Assembly: GCF_900091955.1 (NCBI RefSeq) | Contig: NZ_FMDF01000218.1 | Coordinates: 121,647 to 185,646 of the forward strand | Length of the DNA: 64,000 bases | DNA from: Streptomyces sp. Ncost-T10-10d | GTDB lineage: Bacteria > Actinomycetota > Actinomycetes > Streptomycetales > Streptomycetaceae | Reading direction: 5' to 3' | Part shown: positions 57,879 to 64,000 of the stretch, in pieces | Numbering within the stretch: the stretch's first letter is position 1 | Layout: every line of letters starts with the position of its first letter | Notes under the pieces: model-generated | The model's input: only the letters and a program-made list of their open reading frames with translations | Told to the model about the DNA's origin: nothing | Databases searched by the model: none | Program-made: the position numbers and the translations under genes

Positions 57879-58709
57879 TCACAGTCCCCGGTACTTCGGC
57901 GTACGCCGTTCAACGAAGCTCGCCACGCCCTCGTTGGCGTCCTGCGTCGTCATATTGATCTCCTGGGCCATCGCCTCGGCCGCGAACGCCGTCGCCCGGT
58001 CGGAGTCCGGAGAGGCGTTCACCAGCTGCTTGGTGAGGGCGATCGCGCGGGTCGGCCCGTCGGCCAGGCGCTGGGCCCACGCGCGGGCCGTCGTCGTCAG
58101 TTCCTCGTCCGGGACCACCCGGTTGACCAGGCCCAGACGCTCCGCCTCCCTCGCCGGGAGCGAGTCGCCGAAGAACATCAGCTCCTTGGCGCGCTGCGGG
58201 CCGATCAGGCGCGGCAGCAGATACGCGCCGCCGCCGTCCGGCACGAGGCCGCGGCGTACGAACACCTCGATGAACTTCGCCGAGTCGGCGGCCAGCACCA
58301 GATCGCAGGCGAACGCGAGGTGGGCGCCGATACCGGCCGCAGTGCCGTTGACGGCCGCGATCACCGGCTTCTCACAGTCCAGGACCGCGGCGATCAGGCG
58401 CTGAGCGCCGAGCCGGATCGTACGGGCGACATCGCCCGGCACCCGGTCGCCCGTCCCCGGGGCGCCGCGCAGGTCGGCGCCCGCGCAGAAGCCGCGGCCG
58501 GTGGCGGTGAGGACGACGGCCCGCACCGTCGGGTCGGCGGAGGCCCCGGCGAGCAGGGCGATGACGCGCTCCCGCTGGTCCCAGGTGACGGCGTTCATCG
58601 CCTCGGGACGGTTGAGCGTGATCCAGGAGACGCCGTTGTCAGTGGCGTGGAGTACCAATGAGTCAAGCGGGTCGGTGGACTCGGTGGTGTCTTCGGGGGA
58701 GGACGGCAT
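57879..58709 (-). CDS. Enoyl-CoA hydratase/isomerase
   Basis: A 276-residue crotonase. The oxyanion-hole motifs are TGRGFCAGADLRG and NGTAAGIGAHLAFACDLVLAA. The first catalytic Glu position (AKFIEVFVRRGLVPDGGG) carries VFVRRGLVPDGG as in PaaB/FadB-like hydratases. It lies 67 bp downstream of the ADP-forming acyl-CoA synthetase gene and probably shares its operators E and F. Role: hydration of an enoyl-CoA in the proposed catabolic pathway. Confidence 0.92.
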   Translation of the reverse strand: MPSSPEDTTESTDPLDSLVLHATDNGVSWITLNRPEAMNAVTWDQRERVIALLAGASADPTVRAVVLTATGRGFCAGADLRGAPGTGDRVPGDVARTIRLGAQRLIAAVLDCEKPVIAAVNGTAAGIGAHLAFACDLVLAADSAKFIEVFVRRGLVPDGGGAYLLPRLIGPQRAKELMFFGDSLPAREAERLGLVNRVVPDEELTTTARAWAQRLADGPTRAIALTKQLVNASPDSDRATAFAAEAMAQEINMTTQDANEGVASFVERRTPKYRGL

Positions 58710-58776
58710 GAGGCAGCTCCTGGGTAGGTGGGTCGGCCGTTGGCGCGGCCGTCGAGGCGGTCGGCGGGGTGACCGG

Positions 58777-61005
58777 TCAGCGGCAGACGGCGAGGGCGTC
58801 CAGCGCCACCGCGCCCTGCCCGCGGCCCAGCACCATCAGCGGGTTGATGTCCAGCTCGGCGAGGTCGTCGCCCAGTTCCAGCGCCATCCGCTGCACCCGC
58901 AGCACGACCTCGACGAGCGCGTCCACATCCACCGGCGGACCGCCGCGTACGCCCTCCAGCAGGGCCCGGCCGCGCAGTTCGCCCAGCATGGACCGCGCCT
59001 GGTCCTCGCCGAACGGCGGCACCCGTACCGCCGCATCGTGCAGCACCTCGACCAGTACGCCGCCGAGCCCGACCGTCACGGTCGGCCCGAACAGCGCGTC
59101 CTGCGTGACACCCACCATCATCTCGATGCCCCGCTCGACCATCTGGCAGACCAGGATGCCGTCCAGCTCGACGTCCTCGTACCGCGCGATGTCGGTCAGT
59201 TCGCGGTACGCGTCCCGCACCTGGCTGGCGGAGGTGAGCCCGACCTTGACCAGACCCAGCTCGGTCTTGTGCGCGAGCCGGGCGCCCGACGCCTTCATGA
59301 CGACCGGGTAGCCGACCAGCCCCGCGGCCCGGACGGACGCCGCGGCGCTGGTCACCAACTGCTCGCGCGGAACGCGGATTCCGTACGCCCGCAGCAGCTG
59401 CTTCGCCGCGTGCTCGCTCAACTGGTGACCCGGGCGCATCAGTGCCTGCGCCTTGCGGAACGAGGGCGACGGCGTGCGCGGCGCCTCGTCGAAGGGGGAG
59501 CGGTAGGAGGTGGCGAACCGGTGGTGGTCCAGATAGGCCTTCACGGCGGTGATGCAGTTGCCGAAGGTACGGAAGGTGGCGACGCGGGACGAGCCGAGCA
59601 GCGTCGTGCGGTACGCGTCCTCCGTCCCGACGGGCGATCCCCACACCACGCACACCAGCTTGTCCGTGGCCTCCGCCGCGTCCACCAGGTCCTGCGCGAG
59701 CCGGTCGCTCATCGGGGGGAAGGGGCCGGTGATCGGACAGATCAGCACTCCGACGGCGGGGTCGGCGAGGATCGCGTCGATGATCTTCCGGCCGCGCCAG
59801 TCGCCGACCGGATGGCCGCCGTTGTCGACCGGGTTCGCCACGTTCAGATAGTCGGGGATCCACTCGTGCAGCTCGCGCTGCTTCTCCACGGACAGGGTGG
59901 GGATCTTCAGACCCGCGCCGGTCGCCAGGTCCGAGAAGTGCGCGCCCGTGCCGCCCGAGATCGAATACACGACGACCCCGTCGGCCTGCGGCTTCCGCGC
60001 CCGGGCCAGCAGGGCCGCGGTGTCCTGGAGCTCGTCGAGCCCGTCCACCCGGATCACACCGAACTGCCGCATCGCCGCGTCCACCACCTGGTCGGCGCCG
60101 GTGAGCTTGCCGGTGTGTGAGGCGGCCATCCGGGCCCCCGTCTCCGTACGCCCCACCTTGACCGCCACCACCGGAACGCCGGCCCGCGCCGCCCGGTCCG
60201 CGGCCAGCAGAAAGGAGCGCCCGTCCTTCAGCCCTTCCACGTAACAGGCGATGGCCCCGACCTCCGGGCGCTGTGAGAAGTACGAGATGAAGTCGGCGGT
60301 CTCCAGATCCGCCTCGTTGCCCGTGGGCGCCCAGTGCGAGAGCCGCACGCCCAGCTCCTGAAGGGTGTAGACGGGGCGGCCCTGGTGACCGGACTGAGTG
60401 ATCAGTGCGATGGCCGGCCCGTCCAGATCGTCCCGGAACTCCTCGAAGGCGTTGAGGTTGGTGTTCGGCCCGAGCAGCCGCAGCCCGGACCGCTCCACCG
60501 CCGCGGCCAGCCTGGCCTGGGCGGCGGCGCCCTCCTCACCGGTCTCGGCGAACCCGGAGGCGAAGGCCACGGCGAACTTCACCTTGGACTGTGCGAGTTC
60601 CTCGATCACCGGGAGCGGATCACCGACCAGCAGCACGGCCAGATCGACCTGCTCCGGCAGGTCCGCGACGGAAGGAGAACAGGCCCGCCCGAACACGGAC
60701 TCCCGACTGGGATGCACGGGATACAGCCGCGCCCCGACCCGCTCGGCCCAGCCGATCAGCTGTCGGGTGATCCCGGTATTGGGCCGCCCTTCGGTGTCGG
60801 ACGCGCCGATGACGGCGACGGACTCGGGCCGGAAGAACCGGTCCAGATCCGGCACGGGCGCGTGCAGCGGGCGGCCGCTGACATCGAGATCGCCCTCCGC
60901 GGCGGCGGCCGCCATGCTGTGGACGATGGCATGCGGCTCTTCGCCGCAGGCCACCACCCTGGCGCGGAAGTCGGTGGTGAGGGTGCCGTGAGTCGATCCA
61001 AGCAT
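58777..61005 (-). CDS. ADP-forming acyl-CoA synthetase (acetate-CoA ligase family)
   Basis: A 742-residue nucleoside-diphosphate-forming ligase that joins an acid to CoA. A CoA-binding Rossmann domain comes first (about 47-180; RFFRPESVAVIGASDTEGRPNTGI), then a succinyl-CoA-ligase-like domain (ALITQSGHQGRP, ASHTGKLTGADQ; the His of ASHTG is the usual phospho-His region), and an ATP-grasp domain at the end (VPREQLVTSAAASVRAAGLVGYPVVMKASGARLAHKTELGLVKVGL, ELDINPLMVLG). ATG 61005 follows GGAGTGGGCGGAACG. Two operators lie 58-96 bp upstream. Confidence 0.92.
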   Translation of the reverse strand: MLGSTHGTLTTDFRARVVACGEEPHAIVHSMAAAAAEGDLDVSGRPLHAPVPDLDRFFRPESVAVIGASDTEGRPNTGITRQLIGWAERVGARLYPVHPSRESVFGRACSPSVADLPEQVDLAVLLVGDPLPVIEELAQSKVKFAVAFASGFAETGEEGAAAQARLAAAVERSGLRLLGPNTNLNAFEEFRDDLDGPAIALITQSGHQGRPVYTLQELGVRLSHWAPTGNEADLETADFISYFSQRPEVGAIACYVEGLKDGRSFLLAADRAARAGVPVVAVKVGRTETGARMAASHTGKLTGADQVVDAAMRQFGVIRVDGLDELQDTAALLARARKPQADGVVVYSISGGTGAHFSDLATGAGLKIPTLSVEKQRELHEWIPDYLNVANPVDNGGHPVGDWRGRKIIDAILADPAVGVLICPITGPFPPMSDRLAQDLVDAAEATDKLVCVVWGSPVGTEDAYRTTLLGSSRVATFRTFGNCITAVKAYLDHHRFATSYRSPFDEAPRTPSPSFRKAQALMRPGHQLSEHAAKQLLRAYGIRVPREQLVTSAAASVRAAGLVGYPVVMKASGARLAHKTELGLVKVGLTSASQVRDAYRELTDIARYEDVELDGILVCQMVERGIEMMVGVTQDALFGPTVTVGLGGVLVEVLHDAAVRVPPFGEDQARSMLGELRGRALLEGVRGGPPVDVDALVEVVLRVQRMALELGDDLAELDINPLMVLGRGQGAVALDALAVCR

Positions 61006-61062
61006 CGTTCCGCCCACTCCTGCTCGAAGTCCGTCGGGTGCTCGTGCCCGGCCAGCCGAAAG

Positions 61063-61077
61063 CTGACGCTCTGTCAG
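61063..61077. promoter_or_regulatory. Operator E of the CTGACGnnnCGTCAG regulon
   Basis: CTGACGCTCTGTCAG, one mismatch, 57 bp upstream of the acyl-CoA synthetase start. Confidence 0.75.
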
Positions 61078-61086
61078 GTTACTGAA

Positions 61087-61101
61087 CTGACGGCCCGTCA
61101 G
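61087..61101. promoter_or_regulatory. Operator F of the CTGACGnnnCGTCAG regulon
   Basis: CTGACGGCCCGTCAG, a perfect palindrome, 24 bp centre-to-centre from operator E. The paired sites suggest cooperative binding. Confidence 0.85.
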
Positions 61102-61733
61102 GAATGGGTGTGCAGGCAAAGGCTGATCCGGACGCCCGGATGAGTGGGTGGGATCGTTGGAACTGTGCGAGCTCGGGGAAGCGTGCGTGCCACTCCCTAT
61201 GAGTCTGCGACTCCACCGTCGGTGGGACGTTGCCCGACTGGATACTCCGCTTGACGTGATCAGCGAGCCGGAAGAGCCAGTCCTGACTTCGGACTCGGCC
61301 GGCCCGGCGTCCGGCACTGGACAGAACTCGCCGAGGCGCAAGTGCAGGACGGTATGTTTGCGGGCGTACGCGCGCAACTGGAGTTCGGCTACCGACACGG
61401 CTCAGGGGTGGGTGTGGTGCATGTGTGCGCGCAACGGGTCGCTCGGCCTGTCGACCCTGTCGCCTGCGGGCTGACCTGCGTAGGCGCGCATCGGCTGATT
61501 CGACTTGCTGCAGAGGTGATCGAATTCGAGCGGCTTCATGGATGCGTGGACAGCCTCGGGGGCCTGTCCGGCGAGTCGCTGCTGAGCGTGCTGATCGTTC
61601 CGGTCGGCGGGGCAGGGTGACTTGTCGAACGAAGGCTGTGACCGTTGCTGCCGTACGTCTGCGACCCCGGTCCTGACCCGCCGGACGATCCCTAGGGCAG
61701 CCTACAGGGCAGGCCGTTTTGCCTTCCGGTGGG
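61102..61733. other. Intergenic region with no supported gene
   Basis: About 630 bp with open frames on both strands, none with a domain, signal or convincing codon bias. It may contain decayed coding sequence, but I cannot identify a parent family. Confidence 0.45.
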
Positions 61734-62252
61734 CTATTTTGACCGGTAGCAAGCTGATTCGACGGTGACCTCCAGGAGGTCCGGGGCGTTTCCGACTTTG
61801 CTCGCTTTATGCAACCGTACGTCGACTGCGAATTCACCCCCCTTGGACTCCGCGACGATCTGCGGGCTCTTGGCCTTGCTGCCGTCCACGCCGTCCTGGA
61901 CGATCTTCCAGCCGTCTTTCGGGAGCTCGACCCGCAGGCGGTCCATGCCCCTTTGCGTGTCGGCGTAGGGGGCCTTGTAGATGCTCCAAGGGTGACGTGC
62001 GCGGTAGATCTCCTCGTCGGAGTCGTAGCCCGAGCAATGCGACGTCATCGCACCCGTCTCCGTTACTTTCCCCTTGATGTCGAGAATCTCGAGAATTCGA
62101 CTGGATGTCCTCTCGACGCCCGCCTTTACGGTATCGGCGTCTCGTGTCTTCATCGCCGCCTCCTTTCCGTTCGAGCACGCCATCGCCAGCGCGCACGTCG
62201 CGATAATGAACCCGAGTTTCGAAATTCGCCTATTCAAGTTGCACCTTGTCAT
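61734..62252 (-). CDS. Secreted lipoprotein, function unknown
   Basis: A 172-residue lipoprotein with n-region TRCNLNRRISK, hydrophobic stretch LGFIIATCALAMAC and lipobox Cys (LAMAC-S). The mature domain is soluble and charged (ILEILDIKGKVTETG, DRLRVELPKDGWKIVQDGVDGSKAKSP, AVDVRLHKASKVGNAPDLLEVTVESACYRS). Base composition is less GC-biased than neighbours, with codons such as ATA and AAA, suggesting transfer. ATG 62303 is an in-frame alternative with a GGA site upstream. Confidence 0.78.
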   Translation of the reverse strand: MTRCNLNRRISKLGFIIATCALAMACSNGKEAAMKTRDADTVKAGVERTSSRILEILDIKGKVTETGAMTSHCSGYDSDEEIYRARHPWSIYKAPYADTQRGMDRLRVELPKDGWKIVQDGVDGSKAKSPQIVAESKGGEFAVDVRLHKASKVGNAPDLLEVTVESACYRSK

Positions 62253-62373
62253 ATTGACCGGCAATGACGGCTGCCTGATTGCGTATGCTGAGAGAGTTGT
62301 CATCGAAGAATCCGGTGTGTCCGCTGGAGTCGCTCGCCATGATGTTCCCGCCGGGGGTAAGAGCCGGCTGGGC

Positions 62374-62832
62374 TCAGCCCCAGGTCTTGCCGGCCGGTTC
62401 CTTGATGGTTCGGTTGATCCGGTTGAAGAAGTTGGTCAGCGCGATCTCCAGGTTGATCGCGCCGATCTGCTCCTCAGTGAAATGGGCGTTGACCTCTTCC
62501 CAGATTTCGTCGGTGACGCCCGGCGCACCGTCCTGCAGCCGGGTGGCGGCCTCGGCCAGCGCCAGTGCCGCACCCTCCGCATCGGTGTAGAACGGCGCCT
62601 CACGCCACGCCGCCACGTTGTGCAGCCGCTCGTCGGTGTCACCGGCCTTCTTCCCCCCGGCGACACTGGCGTAGACGCACGCCGAGCAGCTGTTGATCTG
62701 GCTGGCGCGCAGGTGGACCAGCGCGAGCAGCTTCGGGTCGACACCCCCGGCGGCGATCGCCGTCTGAAGGTGCTGGATCGCGGTCCACACATCGGGGTTG
62801 TTCGTGTTCTTGCTCTTGAGCCGGTTTTCCAT
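62374..62832 (-). CDS. AhpD-like carboxymuconolactone-decarboxylase-family protein
   Basis: A 152-residue AhpD-like protein. The active-site helix has LVHLRASQINSCSACVYASVAGGKKAG, with the redox CxxC and the downstream residues expected of peroxidase-type members. GGAGACCACTCCCAC precedes ATG 62832. It is divergent from a SigJ-like sigma factor, and this pairing (CMD protein with SnoaL-bearing ECF sigma) is conserved in actinobacteria, where it is taken as an oxidative-stress module. Confidence 0.93.
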   Translation of the reverse strand: MENRLKSKNTNNPDVWTAIQHLQTAIAAGGVDPKLLALVHLRASQINSCSACVYASVAGGKKAGDTDERLHNVAAWREAPFYTDAEGAALALAEAATRLQDGAPGVTDEIWEEVNAHFTEEQIGAINLEIALTNFFNRINRTIKEPAGKTWG

Positions 62833-62918
62833 GTGGGAGTGGTCTCCTTCATCGGGTTACGTTGCGGCGCCTGTGCGCGTCATCCCTATGACGGAGCAGC
62901 TTCCAGGGAGGTAACAAC

Positions 62919-63794
62919 ATGGCCGGCACCCATCCCGCGGACCCGATCGCCGAGGCATTCGAGTCCCACCGTGACCGGCTCCGCGCCGTCGCCCACCGCA
63001 TGCTCGGATCACATGCCGACGCGGAAGACGTGGTCCAAGAGGCGTGGCTGCGTCTGTCCCGCCAGGACACCGACACCATCGACAACCTCGGCGGCTGGCT
63101 GACCACCGTGGTCGGCCGCATCAGCCTCGATGTCCTGCGGTCGGGCCGGATGCGCCCAGAAGTCTCCTTCGATGACCAGCTACCCGAATTCACCGTGACG
63201 CTCGACGACGCTCCTGCTCCGGAAGACCTCGTGACACTCGGGGACTCCGTCGGCCTCGCGCTTCTCACGGTCCTCGACTCGCTGCGCCCTGACGAACGGC
63301 TGGCGTTCGTGCTGCACGACGTGTTCGCCGTGCCCTTCGCGGAGATCGGCACCATTCTCGGCAAATCCGCCGACGCGACCAAAATGCTCGCCAGCCGCGC
63401 CCGCAGGAGAATACAAGTCGCCCAGCAGCCGGCAAGCGCAGGACGACAACAACACGAGGTGGTCCAAGCCTTCCTGGCCGCGGCCCGCGACGGTCAGTTC
63501 GAGCAGCTGCTGCAGGTCCTCCACCCCGAGGTGAAGTTCACCGTCCACACCCCGAACGGCACGTTCGTCACGCTCGGCGCCACCGAAGTCGCCACCCGCG
63601 CCCGAGTGGCTGGCGGCGCGGCACGAGGACATGCGGCGACCGTCAACGGCCGCCCAGGCGTCATCTCCTGGAGCAAGGACGGCACCCCGCTCTCCCTCCT
63701 CGCCTTCACTGTCGCCGACGGCCACATCACCGAGATCACCGCCGTGGTCGACTCGGCCAAGCTCGCGCTCATGGATCTGCCGGACCCGGTGTGA
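62919..63794 (+). CDS. SigJ-like ECF sigma factor with SnoaL-like domain
   Basis: A 291-residue sigma factor with region 2 SHRDRLRAVAHRMLGSHADAEDVVQEAWLRLSR, region 4 LRPDERLAFVLHDVFAVPFAEIGTILGKSADATKMLASRARRRI and a SnoaL-like C-terminal domain (VVQAFLAAARDGQFEQLLQVLHPEVKFTV). Unlike the ECF41 protein at 42 kb it lacks WLPEP and NPDKL; the end reads VVDSAKLALMDLPDP. GGGAGGTAACAAC precedes ATG 62919. It probably activates the divergent AhpD-like gene. Confidence 0.94.
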   Translation: MAGTHPADPIAEAFESHRDRLRAVAHRMLGSHADAEDVVQEAWLRLSRQDTDTIDNLGGWLTTVVGRISLDVLRSGRMRPEVSFDDQLPEFTVTLDDAPAPEDLVTLGDSVGLALLTVLDSLRPDERLAFVLHDVFAVPFAEIGTILGKSADATKMLASRARRRIQVAQQPASAGRQQHEVVQAFLAAARDGQFEQLLQVLHPEVKFTVHTPNGTFVTLGATEVATRARVAGGAARGHAATVNGRPGVISWSKDGTPLSLLAFTVADGHITEITAVVDSAKLALMDLPDPV

Positions 63795-63895
63795 CTCCCT
63801 ACCGGCGAAGGCCGCGCATACTCGAAGCGGTCCACGCCTGATCCCGCAGAGACGTCGAAGTTAGACCGACCGGCAAATGGGGGGTGGGAGAAGGA

Positions 63896-63993
63896 GCGGG
63901 GCTGGGTGCGTGCAGCTGCAAGGCGGAGGAGGGAGGCAACGCGGAGCGTTGTTGACCGACGACAACGCCGCAGGTGTGCGTGCCCAGCCCCGC
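63896..63993. repeat. Inverted-repeat-bounded intergenic element
   Basis: Eleven-base arms GCGGGGCTGGG (63896-63906) and CCCAGCCCCGC (63983-63993) enclose a GC-rich core with smaller stems, for example CAACGC-GGA-GCGTTG near 63937. The rest of the window end holds nothing else I can identify. It could be a repeated Streptomyces intergenic palindrome, or the leader of a gene beyond the window. Confidence 0.5.
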
Positions 63994-64000
63994 GACGCCG

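Noticed and set aside
61106..61733. Possible gene or transposase remnant on either strand
   Set aside because: Frames are open but show no start, motif or family resemblance that I can defend.
1..64000. CRISPR arrays, tRNA and rRNA genes
   Set aside because: No regularly spaced direct repeats of CRISPR size, no cloverleaf-like sequence with a TTCGA loop, and no rRNA-like conserved tracts were seen.

Overview
The window is chromosomal DNA from a high-GC actinomycete, almost certainly a Streptomyces. The evidence is strong G/C bias at third codon positions, many GTG starts and 4-bp GTGA/ATGA gene overlaps, a DmdR1-type iron regulator beside a UPF0309 SIS protein, mycothiol-type (MDMPI) domains, a WhiJ-like regulator/DUF397/ATPase trio, several ECF sigma factors, and an NsdA-like TPR regulator. 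No rRNA, tRNA or CRISPR array was seen.

Layout. 1-4.6 kb: a MacAB-like efflux operon (lipoprotein, adaptor, ATPase, cut permease) diverges from a response regulator/histidine kinase pair; the kinase carries a +1 frameshift in its ATP-binding site. 4.6-10.4 kb: SIS protein and DmdR1 diverge around a DasR-type dre-like site, followed by an alpha/beta-hydrolase lacking its serine nucleophile and an ABC-2-like transporter. 10.4-13.1 kb: an intact IS607-type element (serine recombinase plus TnpB). 13.1-23.3 kb: primase/polymerase-like protein, NsdA-like regulator with a perfect palindrome upstream, a Q/P-rich membrane protein with repeated ATQ motifs, a substrate-binding lipoprotein, PurU, a sigma factor coupled to a zinc-finger/MDMPI fusion, a STAS protein and an EF-hand protein. 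23.4-32.7 kb: catabolic genes (acyl-CoA synthetase, amidohydrolase, two acyl-CoA dehydrogenases, cyclase, SDR, alcohol dehydrogenase) with an acyl-CoA dehydrogenase relic between SDR and ADH. 32.9-46.4 kb: Tat-exported amidohydrolase with a LacI regulator, GlxA-type regulator, two MFS transporters, an ECF41 sigma factor coupled to an FAD oxidoreductase, a flavin reductase, and the WhiJ-like module. 46.7-51.1 kb: sigma/anti-sigma pair, secreted Ca-binding-like protein and secreted vanadium haloperoxidase. 51.1-55 kb: a scar of pseudogenes with an APH-kinase cassette inserted into a decayed gene copy, then an HTH protein and an Rpn-like nuclease. 55-64 kb: methyltransferase, MerR/HEAT operon with a perfect operator, enoyl-CoA hydratase plus ADP-forming acyl-CoA synthetase, lipoprotein, and an AhpD-like/SigJ-like sigma pair.

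How the genes work together. The strongest cross-window signal is a 15-bp palindrome, CTGACGnnnCGTCAG, found six times and only in front of catabolic CoA/redox genes: the acyl-CoA synthetase/amidohydrolase divergent promoter (two sites), the cyclase/SDR divergent promoter, the flavin reductase, and the acyl-CoA synthetase/enoyl-CoA hydratase operon (two sites). This looks like one dispersed regulon, possibly for a cyclic or branched hydrophobic substrate, whose regulator is not in the window. Other candidates for a new system are the sigma/anti-sigma/secreted EF-hand/haloperoxidase neighbourhood, the anti-sigma/mycothiol-domain fusion, and the HEAT-MerR operon.
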